DNA of 64,000 nt from DASSFZ01 sp035292585 (GTDB taxonomy: Bacteria; Chloroflexota; Anaerolineae; Fen-1058): positions 1 to 64,000 of the forward strand of contig DATDPU010000033.1 in the NCBI GenBank assembly GCA_035292585.1, in the 5' to 3' direction. This document shows positions 22,780 through 31,554 of the stretch, piece after piece. Each line of letters opens with the position of its first letter. Within the stretch, counting starts at the first letter, position 1. Below the pieces are notes generated by a model. That model did no database searches, was not told where the DNA came from, and worked only from the letters and a program-made list of their open reading frames with translations. Made by a program: the position numbers and the translations under genes.

Positions 22780-22906
22780 GAAGTTCAGGCAGCGGTTGTA
22801 CGGCTGTCCATGCGCCGCCGCTGCACTGCGGCGCGAACCGACTGAAGTTCAGGCAGCAGTTGCACTGCTGCCCGGCTCCGCAGTGCAACTACAGCGCGAA
22901 CTTACT
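22780..22906. repeat. tandem CAGTTGCACTG-type palindromes in a gene-free gap
   Basis: The 338-bp gap between the transpeptidase and GNAT genes holds two related units, each starting GAAGTTCAGGCAGC. They contain palindromes such as GCAGCAGTTGCACTGCTGC and GCCGCCGCTGCACTGCGGCG. The core CAGTTGCACTG also occurs in MITE-like elements A and B and at 56030. The rest of the gap (22907-23078) shows nothing recognisable. Confidence 0.6.
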
Positions 22907-23092
22907 GGGGTGGTCCTTGACTGCGGTGTTGGGTCGAGTATAGCGAATTCGGCTGGTGATGCAAGTGGCGAGAAGCTAAGCGCTTTCCGCCGAATACGCA
23001 ACATCGATCGGATGATGTTGGAGACGGCAAAGCGTGACTCCGATCCTATTGCGGCACTGAGGCTACGCCGTTGTCGCCAGACCTCCGAGGTC

Positions 23093-23635
23093 TCAAGCGC
23101 GATCTGGCGCAGCGTCTAGATTGATTTTGATCTCCCACACCCCAGCTTCCAGCTTTTTCTGGGCGGTCAGGCCGCTGCGCTGGATGAAGCGCATGATCTC
23201 GGCGTTGCTATAATGAACGGTGGCGAGGAAGGCGTGCACACCTTGCCCTCTGGCATACCCGACGAGCCGATCCACTAAGATTGTCCCCAGGCCGCGCTCC
23301 TGATAGTCGTCTTGGACGACAATCGCTGCCTCGGCCGTATCGAGCTGCGCCGAGTCAATTGCGGCGTAGCGCGCCACGCCGATGAGCTGCTCTGGCTCTT
23401 CGGCCAGCGCTGCGACGATCGCCATGCGCGTCCGATAGTCCACGTTCGCCAGCTGCTGCGCGTCGCGATCGGGCAGCGCCGTACGCTGGTCGAGAAAACG
23501 CAGGAAGATGCTCTCGGTGGACAGCCGCGCATGCAGCGCTTGCAGCCGAGGCGCATCATCAGGCTGGATCGCGCGGAGGCGCACCGCTGTGCCATCACGC
23601 AGCGTCACCGTTTCGGGCGGATAGGCGTTGGACAT
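23093..23635 (-). CDS. GNAT-family N-acetyltransferase
   Basis: The protein has 180 residues. It begins VTLRDGTAVRLRAIQPDDAP and contains the acetyl-CoA loop YQERGLGTILVDRLVGYARG (Q/RxxGxG/A form). It resembles the acetyltransferase domain of Pat-type protein lysine acetylases, but without a regulatory domain; the substrate is unknown. GAGGAGCAG precedes ATG 23635 and a -10-like TATAAT lies at about 23665-23670. The stop TGA is part of the palindrome AGACCTCGGAGGTCT. Confidence 0.85.
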   Translation of the reverse strand: MSNAYPPETVTLRDGTAVRLRAIQPDDAPRLQALHARLSTESIFLRFLDQRTALPDRDAQQLANVDYRTRMAIVAALAEEPEQLIGVARYAAIDSAQLDTAEAAIVVQDDYQERGLGTILVDRLVGYARGQGVHAFLATVHYSNAEIMRFIQRSGLTAQKKLEAGVWEIKINLDAAPDRA

Positions 23636-23730
23636 GGTCTGCTCCTCACCTGCAGATAGGCAGATTATACGCCGGTACGCGGTAAACGCGCGTAGGAAAC
23701 AGCGTGTGCACGGAAAACCTGTCAGACGGC

Positions 23731-23795
23731 AAGACCTGCGAGGTTTTGTTTAGAGCGCGTTACGGCGAAAGTGCCCGCATAAACCTCGCAGGTCT
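23731..23795. repeat. palindromic element with AGACCTGCGAGGTT ends
   Basis: AAGACCTGCGAGGTTT and AAACCTCGCAGGTCT face each other over about 35 bp between two divergently transcribed genes. This is the same family as 9717-9782 with one altered base per arm, matched on the other arm. Confidence 0.7.
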
Positions 23796-23838
23796 AATGA
23801 GCTGACAACGTTTGCGTGCGCAGGAAATAGCTGCGCGC

Positions 23839-23867
23839 TTGCCCGTCGATATGTTGTGCGCTACAAT
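23839..23867 (+). promoter_or_regulatory. probable promoter of the 23.9-kb membrane protein gene
   Basis: TTGCCC (23839-23844) and TACAAT (23862-23867) are separated by 17 bp. The start would lie near 23874, 27 nt before ATG 23901, leaving room for the AAGGAG ribosome binding site. Confidence 0.55.
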
Positions 23868-23900
23868 CGGCTCGCGCCACTGACGGCACAAGGAGCCAGC

Positions 23901-24458
23901 ATGAGCAATCGTCTAGCGAGAATGGTATTGAGCCTGGTCGTGGGATCGATCGGAGTAGCGATCGGCCTGTACTTTGGCCGCTTCATCGCTGGCGGCGTTG
24001 GCTTGCTGTTTGCCTCGTCACGGCAGGCGATCCCTATCGCCACCAGCACGGCGTGGTGGGCTTTCATCGGCCTGATCGGCGGGCTGGCGCTGGCTTTTAG
24101 CGCCGTGCGCAAGCATCGTGTTTTATTAGTGCTGGCCTCGATTGTGGGTTTTGCGTTGGGCGGCGCGATCGCGGCTTTGCCGGAGGCGAGCCGCATCGAT
24201 CGCAGCGCGCTGTTGGCAACGCTGGCCGTGTGGCTCGGTGGTGCGCTGGCGGGATTATTGTTGGGTCTAGGGGCGCGGCTTGGTGTTCGCGCACTCGTGC
24301 TGGCCGCTGCCGGGGCGCTGGCGATGTTTTTGGCGCGATCACATCTGGAGGCGTTGATCCCGCCATCCGACGTGTTCGCGTTGCTCGCGCCGGGCGCGCT
24401 GCTCGGCGTAGTGCTGGCTGCGCTTGCGCCCGAGAGGGCAGCGGCGCCGCCCGCGTAA
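23901..24458 (+). CDS. polytopic membrane protein, unknown
   Basis: The protein has 185 residues from ATG 23901 (AAGGAG five bases upstream; the longer frame lacks such a site). There are about six hydrophobic helices with many Gly/Ala pairs (VVGSIGVAIGLYFGRFIAGG, LALAFSAVRKHRVLLVLASI). The N-terminal half resembles the membrane part of PIN/TRAM proteins, but no PIN domain follows. No function can be assigned. Confidence 0.6.
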   Translation: MSNRLARMVLSLVVGSIGVAIGLYFGRFIAGGVGLLFASSRQAIPIATSTAWWAFIGLIGGLALAFSAVRKHRVLLVLASIVGFALGGAIAALPEASRIDRSALLATLAVWLGGALAGLLLGLGARLGVRALVLAAAGALAMFLARSHLEALIPPSDVFALLAPGALLGVVLAALAPERAAAPPA

Positions 24459-24492
24459 CCACGCGCAGGCTGCGAGCGCGCAAGCGCTGGGG

Positions 24493-24717
24493 TTACCGGG
24501 TATCACCCGTGGTTGGGTACAACGGGGGATACTGCTCTAAGAGCGTCTTGAACAGGAAGTGAGGCGTGCTGCTCATCCGCGCTTGCTGTGCTCGGCGCAG
24601 ATGTTCCTCTGCTCTGGCGAGCGCCTCTTCAGCCGACGTGAGTATCGTATCGAGCCGTGTGCCTACGGTCGTGGGTGATTGATCCGGCGTGGCTGGCAGG
24701 AAGATCATTTCAGACAT
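24493..24717 (-). CDS. small hypothetical protein with helical centre
   Basis: The 74-residue product from ATG 24717 (AAAGGGG upstream) has a heptad-like helix (LDTILTSAEEALARAEEHLR) and a Pro/Tyr-rich C-terminus. No family is recognised. It is convergent with the membrane protein gene at 23901, with a 34-bp gap. Confidence 0.4.
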   Translation of the reverse strand: MSEMIFLPATPDQSPTTVGTRLDTILTSAEEALARAEEHLRRAQQARMSSTPHFLFKTLLEQYPPLYPTTGDTR

Positions 24718-25044
24718 CGTGCGCCCCTTTAAGCTCGATGACCTATGCACTATAACCCCGGTTCCTGCACGTGATTCAGGCTGGCTGTCTAAGCACGGTA
24801 TGAGTTTCGTGCCGCTATGGTATGGATTGAAATCGGTTGAGAGGCTTTCATCTTTTGCACACTGGCTACGGACGCGGTGTGCGCTTATCGATCGGGCAGC
24901 GCCTCAAGGGCTAAGTTCGCCGGTTAAGAATCGTAGGAAAGGCTCTATACCCGATCGAACCGAAATGACGCTGATCCCAACGCCGATTCGCGCGCGGCAG
25001 TTTGGGGAAAGTTATCGATTAGAATTTCCGAGAGGATGGTTCGG
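24718..25044. other. gene-free stretch without recognised signals
   Basis: Base composition here is lower in GC than in the neighbours. A forward frame crosses it, but its codon use and translation look random, and it is out of frame with the deacetylase gene. I see no repeat or RNA gene. It may hold promoters for both flanking genes. Confidence 0.4.
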
Positions 25045-25953
25045 ATGGAATCGATCGTGCTTAGACAGGCTCACAGTTCAAGACGACTGCTCGTCGTGTT
25101 TCCGCATCCAGACGATGAAACGTTCGGTCCGGGCGGGACGATCGCGCGCTATGCGCGGGAGGGCGTCGCCGTGCATTATGCCTGCGCCACGCGCGGCGAA
25201 GTCGGCAGCGTCACGCCAAAACTGCTCGAGCCGTTTGAGCACTTGCCGGAAGATCAGCGCCTGGGTGCGCTACGCGAAGGTGAGCTGCGGTGCGCCGCCG
25301 AGAAGCTCGGGCTGACCGGGCTGCATCTGCTCGGTTATCGCGATTCGGGGATGCCGGGCGCCCCGGAGAACCGCGACCCGCGCGCCTTCGTCAACGCCGA
25401 TCCGGATGGGGTGACGGGCCAGGTGGTGCAGTTGATCCGATCGATCCAACCCCAGGTGATCATCACCTTCGATCCCTTCGGCGGCTACGGCCATCCCGAT
25501 CACATCTTCGCGCATCGATGCGCGATGGAAGCATTCCGCGCCGCCGGCGATCCGACGCGCTATCCCGAAGCCAACATGCCTTACCAGCCGCAGAAGCTGT
25601 ACTGGACGGCGTTCCCGCAACGCTGGCTGCGCTGGTCCGTGCGGCTGATGCCCATGCTGGGACGCGATCCCTCGAAGTTCGGCCAGAACAAAGATATCGA
25701 CTTGCGGCGGATTGTCGAGCAGGCGTCGCCGCATCCGATCACCACACGCATCGACGTCTGGCCGTATTACGCGATCAAATCTGAAGCGTCGGCGTGCCAT
25801 GCCAGCCAGGCCGGCCCGGTCAGCTCGTTGGGCAGCCTGCCGCGTTGGCTGCAACGCCGGGTCTTCGGCTACGAACAGTTCACCCGCGTGGAACCGGCGG
25901 TAAACGGGAATCGGCTGAAGGAACGAGACCTGTTCGAGGGCGTCAACGAATAG
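25045..25953 (+). CDS. LmbE/PIG-L family deacetylase
   Basis: The protein has 302 residues from ATG 25045, chosen because GAGAGG lies nine bases before it; ATG 25036 is too close. The zinc site is seen in VFPHPDDETFGPGG and GGYGHPDHIFAHR. The family removes N-acetyl groups from GlcNAc conjugates, as in mycothiol and bacillithiol synthesis or conjugate cleavage. The cofactor here is not evident from neighbours. Confidence 0.88.
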   Translation: MESIVLRQAHSSRRLLVVFPHPDDETFGPGGTIARYAREGVAVHYACATRGEVGSVTPKLLEPFEHLPEDQRLGALREGELRCAAEKLGLTGLHLLGYRDSGMPGAPENRDPRAFVNADPDGVTGQVVQLIRSIQPQVIITFDPFGGYGHPDHIFAHRCAMEAFRAAGDPTRYPEANMPYQPQKLYWTAFPQRWLRWSVRLMPMLGRDPSKFGQNKDIDLRRIVEQASPHPITTRIDVWPYYAIKSEASACHASQAGPVSSLGSLPRWLQRRVFGYEQFTRVEPAVNGNRLKERDLFEGVNE

Positions 25954-26050
25954 GCAAGCCTCGCGCGAAGCGCGACCCCCGCCCGAAGGAGGGGCGGGGC
26001 AGGTGGTAGGCGAATAAACGAATGCAAGAGTCGCATCGCGGCGACGATGA

Positions 26051-26123
26051 CAAACGCATGTAGGAGTTGCCTCCCGGCGACGACGAACAAACGGATGCAG
26101 AGGTCGCCGGGAGGCAACGCTGG
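26051..26123. repeat. GTAGGAG-type palindrome pair (TTGCCTCCCGGCGAC form)
   Basis: GTAGGAGTTGCCTCCCGGCGAC and its inverse GTCGCCGGGAGGCAAC flank a short spacer; a third partial unit, GTCGCATCGCGGCGAC, lies just before. It belongs to the same GTAGGAG + CTCC-centred hairpin family as the 15- and 18-bp arrays, here without tandem expansion. Confidence 0.65.
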
Positions 26124-26153
26124 ATAGCTCATCGCACGACAGGAGGTCTTAAC

Positions 26154-26930
26154 ATGAAACGCGCGCGTCTTTGGGTAGGGGCAGTGCTGCTGATCGGTTT
26201 GATGTTCGGCGCCTGGCCGGCGGCGGCGGCGGACAGTGTGTCGGTTGGCATCTACAGCATCGCCGCATGCAAAGATGTGTCAACGGTGACGGTCAACGGA
26301 TCGTCCACCTATTCAAACAATCGACTCGACGTGAGCCTCTATCATAAGAATGACAAAGGCCAGGATGTGCTGCTCAAGCAGGTCTTTTCATCTGCGTTCG
26401 GAGCGGGCCAGTTCATGTTGGCGGTGACCGTGCCTTACACCAACACAGCCGCGGCCGAAGGTGAAGCGCTACGTGTGGAGGTGCAGGCGCAGCGCTTGAG
26501 CGGCAACACCTATGTGGACGTGGGCAATCAGGTGGTGCAGAACGTGACCGTGGCGGATAGGAACTGCTTCACCAAGTGCAGTGTCACGGTCGACGCCACC
26601 GATACAGCGCCGGCTGCCGGCACGCTCACGCTGCGCACCCACTTCGGTGAGTGGTTCCGGCCGGAAGGTCGTTTGCAGGGCGCCATGCCCGTCAGCGCCG
26701 GGAAGAAGGCGCGCGTAGTGTTCGTCGGCGTTCCGTGTAATTGGCCGGTGCGCGTCTGGTACTATCCCAAAACTGGCGATAAGACCCCGAAGCTGCTGCC
26801 GGCGCAATATTGGCCGAACGAATACCAGGCGAACCAGCTGAACGGGACCAATCCTTACACGACTTCATTCGCTAAGGGCCTGAAGCCGACTCATCCACTC
26901 GAAAGCGACGATCCATTCGTCGTGAAGTGA
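26154..26930 (+). CDS. secreted protein of unknown function
   Basis: The protein has 258 residues from ATG 26154, with a perfect AGGAGGT upstream. A typical signal peptide (ARLWVGAVLLIGLMFGAWPAAAA) is followed by a beta-rich domain with Cys residues at KDVSTVTV and RNCFTKCSVTV, then a second beta domain (PVSAGKKARVVFVGVPCNWPV). No family is recognised; the two-sandwich design resembles extracellular binding proteins. Confidence 0.65.
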   Translation: MKRARLWVGAVLLIGLMFGAWPAAAADSVSVGIYSIAACKDVSTVTVNGSSTYSNNRLDVSLYHKNDKGQDVLLKQVFSSAFGAGQFMLAVTVPYTNTAAAEGEALRVEVQAQRLSGNTYVDVGNQVVQNVTVADRNCFTKCSVTVDATDTAPAAGTLTLRTHFGEWFRPEGRLQGAMPVSAGKKARVVFVGVPCNWPVRVWYYPKTGDKTPKLLPAQYWPNEYQANQLNGTNPYTTSFAKGLKPTHPLESDDPFVVK

Positions 26931-26955
26931 ATGGATAGCTGCTTCTCTATAGACC

Positions 26956-27043
26956 AGGACTTACGCAGTTGCATGTTGCTGCCGCAGTTGTACGGCAGAT
27001 GGGGCGGCGGCAGTGCAACTGCCGCACCAACTGCGTAAGTCCT
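26956..27043. mobile_element. MITE-like element A, copy 2 (inverted)
   Basis: This 88-bp copy reads AGGACTTACGCAGTTGCATG at its left end and CCAACTGCGTAAGTCCT at its right, i.e. reversed relative to copies 1 and 3. One inner hairpin is shortened by three bases. Confidence 0.85.
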
Positions 27044-27051
27044 ATAAACAC

Positions 27052-27095
27052 AAAACTCCCGCCCTTGTGTGGAGGACGGGAGTTTGCTTTTATAG
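27052..27095. terminator. strong bidirectional-type hairpin terminator
   Basis: AAACTCCCG pairs with CGGGAGTTT around a CCCTTGTGTGGAGGA loop, followed by GCTTTTATA. The outer bases CCTATAAA and TTTATAGG also pair. It follows the secreted protein gene after the MITE-like copy. Confidence 0.75.
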
Positions 27096-27104
27096 GTGCT
27101 CGAC

Positions 27105-27318
27105 TAGTACCCCGACCGCCTCATTCTGCGGGGTTCGGACGGCACAACCCTCTTCGCTGCGCTCGTGGGCAGGCCGCCGCCCTCTTTAGAAGGCAATGAA
27201 AGGCGGCGGCTGGCACTGCCGTCCGCCGCAGTGCTGGCCGCCGCCCTCTTATAAGAAGGCAGTGAAAGGCGGCGGTCATGCGGCAGGAACTATGCAACTT
27301 CAAGTTGTCGAAGTACTA
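27105..27318. mobile_element. MITE-like element B, copy 1 (TAGTACCCCGACC ends)
   Basis: This 214-bp element begins TAGTACCCCGACCGCC and ends GTTGTCGAAGTACTA, so the ends are imperfect inverted repeats TAGTAC(C/T)(C/T)CGAC. Inside, two GCCGCCGCCCTCTT units face GGCGGCGG units. Other copies are at 52186-52335 and 37384-37469. There is no coding capacity. Confidence 0.8.
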
Positions 27319-27442
27319 GCCTGAAAAACACGGCTCTTGACACAGAATGACCTTGATCTTGACAGGCGTATTGTGAGTAGATTGTGAGCAGTTGAGCCGA
27401 GTTTCTCTAATTTGACATCGCTTCAGAAAGGGGGCAATCAAC

Positions 27443-28897
27443 ATGGAACGCCATTTTCGACACAAGGCACTGCGTGTTGGCATAACTCTACTCGTCGGCG
27501 TGAGTTTTTTAGTGTTCGCGATGCTGCTGCTTCGAGCAAACTCGATTGTTCAAGCCACGGGTATCAAATCTTCACAAACGATTGGTAGCCAGGTTAGCGA
27601 CATAGCCAATCCAGCCTGTGAAATGACATCCACTGTACTGGCCGCGTATCAGGTCTGGCATGGGTTGACACAGACTCACCAGCAGCCGCCGCCCTATCTT
27701 TCCATCGATCCCGACGTGATCTCCAGACACATTCGATCGGCTCAGGCGCAGTGTATTGATGGGTTCGTGGTGGACTGGTACGGGCCGCCCACCGGTCTGC
27801 CAAATGACGAGCGAGGTTACATGGATCAAGCGACGGCTGAACTTCTACGCCAGTCGGCGGATCGTGGATTCAAAGTCGCCTTGATGTATGACGAGGGGGC
27901 GCTCTCAAGTGTAACGGCCAATACCACAACACGGGTGATCAGCGATCTTCTTTACGCCAGACAATATTTCACCCTGTCGAGTTATCTCACGATCTCCGGG
28001 CGCCCGGCTCTCTTTATCTTCCCCTATGACAATGTTGACCCTCATATCGACTGGTCAACAGTCCGCCAACAGTTGGGCATCTCCTTCACCCTGCTCGATA
28101 AAGATCCAGACCCGAACCAACTCGCACACGATGCTTTGTTCGATGGGTTTTACGCTTGGGTGTATTCACCTTCCTGGCCGACGAGCACTCTGGACTGGGG
28201 CGAGGATTACTTGAAATGGTTCTATCCGGCAATGAAAACATCGCCTTATGTGACTAAGACCGTCGTTGGCGGTGTATGGCCGGGCTTCGACGATAGCGGG
28301 GCTGCGTGGGGGCAAGGTCGCTATATCTCACGGCGCTGCGGAGCAACCTGGCTCGATACCTGGAACCTGGCCAAGCAATATCAGCCTCCCTTGGTGTTGA
28401 TCGGGACCTGGAATGACTTCGAAGAAGGCACAGACATTGAGTACGGCATCCTTCCAAAGCCAGCATGGCAGGAAGACTTCGATCCCATTCAAAGGACCTG
28501 GATGACTCCGACGGCGAGATGGGAAGACGTTCCCGGGCCTACAGCCATCTTGCGTGAAAACAACCCTGCCGAATCCTTTGGCAAGGTGGAATCGGAGGTC
28601 ATCACGGCGAATGTAGATCTTTATCCCCTGCTACGGGTCAACGTCACAGCCGTTGACGCAGACGCCAGTTACACCGTCCAGATTCTGGATAAGCGCACGG
28701 ACATCGCAACAGATGTGCTCAAAGAGATCACCGCGCCCGGCAGGCACATCGTCAACCTCGCTCAACAAATGGGGTGGCAAGGCCCGCAATCCTTCACGCT
28801 CAACATCTGGATCGGCGGCGAGGGAAAAACCGCCACATTCGATCGTGTGAGTATTGAGGCGTGTTACTACATCTACCTACCCGCCGTTATCAGGTGA
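27443..28897 (+). CDS. secreted GH99/GH71-like glycoside hydrolase
   Basis: The protein has 484 residues from ATG 27443 (AAAGGGGG upstream). A signal anchor (VGITLLVGVSFLVFAMLLL) precedes a domain with WYGPPTG and GFVVDWYG near the start and IGTWNDFEEGTDIEYG (about 328-343). This is the conserved acidic motif of GH99/GH71-type endo-acting enzymes on mannan or alpha-glucan. A C-terminal beta domain ends in YYIYLPAVIR, a tail type common in secreted Chloroflexota proteins. GC content is clearly below the neighbours, and the gene is bracketed by MITE-like elements, so recent transfer is possible. Confidence 0.75.
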   Translation: MERHFRHKALRVGITLLVGVSFLVFAMLLLRANSIVQATGIKSSQTIGSQVSDIANPACEMTSTVLAAYQVWHGLTQTHQQPPPYLSIDPDVISRHIRSAQAQCIDGFVVDWYGPPTGLPNDERGYMDQATAELLRQSADRGFKVALMYDEGALSSVTANTTTRVISDLLYARQYFTLSSYLTISGRPALFIFPYDNVDPHIDWSTVRQQLGISFTLLDKDPDPNQLAHDALFDGFYAWVYSPSWPTSTLDWGEDYLKWFYPAMKTSPYVTKTVVGGVWPGFDDSGAAWGQGRYISRRCGATWLDTWNLAKQYQPPLVLIGTWNDFEEGTDIEYGILPKPAWQEDFDPIQRTWMTPTARWEDVPGPTAILRENNPAESFGKVESEVITANVDLYPLLRVNVTAVDADASYTVQILDKRTDIATDVLKEITAPGRHIVNLAQQMGWQGPQSFTLNIWIGGEGKTATFDRVSIEACYYIYLPAVIR

Positions 28898-28959
28898 GGC
28901 AAATCCACTACACGTGACCCATTGTTACCGAAAACACACGGCGACGCTCAAGTGAATGT

Positions 28960-28997
28960 CTGCTTGGCTCCGAATAGAGCCAAGCAGTTTCTTGTTT
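28960..28997 (+). terminator. Rho-independent terminator after the hydrolase gene
   Basis: CTGCTTGGCTC pairs perfectly with GAGCCAAGCAG across CGAATA and is followed by TTTCTTGTTT. It lies 63 bp after the hydrolase stop. Confidence 0.85.
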
Positions 28998-29024
28998 GAG
29001 ATAACTGTTCTGTGTCTTTTGGAC

Positions 29025-29115
29025 AGGACTTACGCAGTTGGCGCGGCAGTTGCACTGCCGCCGCCTCAGCTGCCGCAGTACAACTGCGGCAGCAACATGC
29101 AGCTGCGTAAGTCCT
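29025..29115. mobile_element. MITE-like element A, copy 3
   Basis: This 91-bp copy differs from copy 1 (20035-20125) at one visible base in the centre (CCTCAGCTG for CCTCATCTG). Near identity over 91 bp at sites 9 kb apart implies recent spread or gene conversion. The rest of this 361-bp gap holds the terminator and no gene. Confidence 0.88.
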
Positions 29116-29258
29116 GTTGGATTCTAGTTCTGGTCACAGTTTTTGTCCAACCGGTCGCCAATTGAGCCTTGCATCATTACTTGCATCTCCGCCCTAACCG
29201 GTTATACTACCTCCCGGCAACTTCGATTTTCCGTGCAACTCGATCCAGGAGACATGCA

Positions 29259-31478
29259 ATGTCGTCCTGCCCCTCGTGCGGGCGCGATGTCGGTTCGCAC
29301 GTTACCTGTCCCCACTGTGGCGCGAACCTTAAACGCCGCCTGACCATCAGCCTGTTCGGCCTGCTCGCGATCCTGCTGGCGGTCGGCGGGCTGGGGCTGT
29401 TGTGGTACGTCTCCGTCAATACGGCGCTCCCCACGATCCGCATTGGCCAGATTCAGGCGGCGCAGAACTATGCTTACGTTCGCCTCGACGGCGTCGTCAA
29501 GCGCAGCCCGCGTTTCAACCCCGATTCCGAAGCGCTCACGTTTTGGATCGACGACGGCAGCGGGCAGATGCTCGTGTCCGCGTTCCGCTCGGACGCGCGC
29601 GCGTTGATCGCCGCCGATCGCGTGCCGGCGCTGGGCGATCGTATCTCGGTCGCGGGCACGTTGCGCGTGCGCGACGATACACCGTCCTTGACGCTCAACT
29701 CGCCGGATGCGCTGACGCTGTCGCGCGCGATCGATGCCGCGCAGGCGCGTGAGCTCGGCGCGCTGTCGGCGGCCGATGCCTTCACCGCCGTCACCGTGCG
29801 CGGGCAGGTGCGCGCCGTGCGCGAGCCGCCATCTGCGGGCGGCCTGCGCTTGCTCACGATCCGCGACGCGACGGGTGAAATCGATGTGGCGATCAGCGCC
29901 GACATGGCAAGCTGGGGCGCGCCCGCTCCCGAAGTGCAGACCGGCGCTTCGATCGAGGTGACCGGCGTGGTCACGCTGTACGAAGACGAGCCGCAGCTCA
30001 CGCTGACACGCGGCGATGGCTTAGCGCAGCTGAGTGAGCCGATCGAGATCGCGCAGCTCACGCCGATCCGGGGATTGGGCGACGATGACCTCAGCCGCTG
30101 GGTGCGGGTTCAGGGCACCATCGCCAAAATTGCGCCGTTCTCCGCCGGCGTGAAGTTCACGCTCAACGACGTGCAGGGCCAGGACCTCATTCTGCTGCTG
30201 TGGCAAGATGTCTTCGAAGCGCTGCCGGATAGCGCCGACTGGCAAATCGGCGCCGAGGTGGCGGCGCAGGGGCAGCTGAATTCGTTCCGGGGTGAATTGG
30301 AGCTGGTGCCGGAGGTCGCGCTCGACGTCGCGATCCTGAATCGCGCCATCGTCGAAGCGCCGCCTACGCTCAACCTGACCGGCATCGGCACGATCACCCA
30401 AGAAGACCTGGGCCAGATGGTGTTCATCAGCGGGACGATCGAGAGCGCCGATCGGTTTACCAGCGGCGTGCGCTTCCGGGTGGAGGATCACACCGGTTCG
30501 ATCCTGCTGGTGCTATTCAGTAACGTGTATGAACAGATTGAAACCGGCGACCGTTTGGAAGATGGCGTGAGCGTCTCGGCGCTGGGTCGGGTGAGCGAAT
30601 TCAACGGTGCGCTGGAGATCGTTCCGCCGAACGGCGCAAGTGTGCGGGTCTTGCTGGATACTGAGATCGCCCAGGTCACACCCACGCCGCCGCCGGCCCC
30701 GACAGCCATCCCCCTGCCCACGCTCACGCCCGGCAACGTGACGACTGGCACGTTTCAACCGACGCCTCTACCGAGTTTGACCGGCACGCCCTCGCTGACG
30801 CCCTTGCCCGATTTGACCGGCGCGCCAGCACCGACGCCGCTGCCCGACCTGACCGCCACGGCTGCGCTGACCCCTGCCGCCGGCGAGGTGATGACAATCG
30901 GCTCGCTCGATGCCTCGCGGATCGGGCAGCAGGTGACAGTGCGCGGCCAGGTGATCTCGGCATCCAGCTTCTCGGCCGGGTTCCGCTTTACGCTGAACGA
31001 CAACTCCGGTTCGATCCAGCTGGTCTTGTTCGACGGTCGGTACCGCGAACTCACAAATCGCGCGGAGCTGAATCTCGGCGCGCAAGTCAGCGTCAGGGCG
31101 ATGCTGGCCGAGTTCAACGGCGCATTGGAACTCCAACCAGCCGTCGGCAGCGACGTCAGCATCGAGCAACCCGGCTCATCGTCGATCGTCAAGACGCGCG
31201 CGATCAACACGCTGTCCACGGCCGACGTGGGCACCCTCGCCGCCGTCATCGGCGACGTGTTGCGCGTGGAAGGTTTCTCGTCGGGCATCAGCGTGTTCGT
31301 CAACGACGGCACAGGCGAGCTGCGCATCGTCATCTTCAACAACGTGTTGAACTACGTTCCCAACGCGCCCGCGCTGCAGGCCGGCGCGAAGGTGCGTGTG
31401 ACGGGTCGCGTCGACGAGTTCAACGGTGCGCTCGAACTGGTGCCGGCGTTGGGTTACGATGTGGCGGTGAATCCGTGA
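29259..31478 (+). CDS. zinc-ribbon membrane protein with tandem OB-fold domains
   Basis: The protein has 739 residues from ATG 29259. An N-terminal zinc ribbon (CPSCGRDVGSHVTCPHCG) and a membrane helix (LLAILLAVGGLGLLWYV) come first. About six OB-fold units follow, each with a phrase like VRGQVRA...FTLNDNSGSIQLVLF and a closing EFNGALELVP. A Pro/Thr linker (about 500-540) with LPDLTGAPAPTPLPDLT repeats separates four units from two. OB-folds of this type bind single-stranded nucleic acid in ExoVII or tRNA-binding proteins; here they would be outside the membrane. The substrate is unknown. Confidence 0.75.
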   Translation: MSSCPSCGRDVGSHVTCPHCGANLKRRLTISLFGLLAILLAVGGLGLLWYVSVNTALPTIRIGQIQAAQNYAYVRLDGVVKRSPRFNPDSEALTFWIDDGSGQMLVSAFRSDARALIAADRVPALGDRISVAGTLRVRDDTPSLTLNSPDALTLSRAIDAAQARELGALSAADAFTAVTVRGQVRAVREPPSAGGLRLLTIRDATGEIDVAISADMASWGAPAPEVQTGASIEVTGVVTLYEDEPQLTLTRGDGLAQLSEPIEIAQLTPIRGLGDDDLSRWVRVQGTIAKIAPFSAGVKFTLNDVQGQDLILLLWQDVFEALPDSADWQIGAEVAAQGQLNSFRGELELVPEVALDVAILNRAIVEAPPTLNLTGIGTITQEDLGQMVFISGTIESADRFTSGVRFRVEDHTGSILLVLFSNVYEQIETGDRLEDGVSVSALGRVSEFNGALEIVPPNGASVRVLLDTEIAQVTPTPPPAPTAIPLPTLTPGNVTTGTFQPTPLPSLTGTPSLTPLPDLTGAPAPTPLPDLTATAALTPAAGEVMTIGSLDASRIGQQVTVRGQVISASSFSAGFRFTLNDNSGSIQLVLFDGRYRELTNRAELNLGAQVSVRAMLAEFNGALELQPAVGSDVSIEQPGSSSIVKTRAINTLSTADVGTLAAVIGDVLRVEGFSSGISVFVNDGTGELRIVIFNNVLNYVPNAPALQAGAKVRVTGRVDEFNGALELVPALGYDVAVNP

Positions 31479-31494
31479 AGGCCATACCTGCTAC

Positions 31495-31553
31495 CTGTTT
31501 ACTTATTTACCAGTATGCAGGTAGACAGGTAGACAAGTAGCAAGTAACAGGCA
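31495..31553. repeat. inverted ACCTG/CAGGT heptamer-like array
   Basis: CTGCTACCTGTTTACTTA faces CAGGTAGACAGGTAGACAAG in the short gap before the TctA-like gene. The same CTACCTGTTTAC string ends the array at 39930-40037. Confidence 0.6.
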
Positions 31554-31554
31554 G

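Noticed and set aside
24689..25315. Forward 208-residue frame before the deacetylase
   Set aside because: It overlaps the deacetylase gene in another frame and has no recognisable domain or ribosome binding site.
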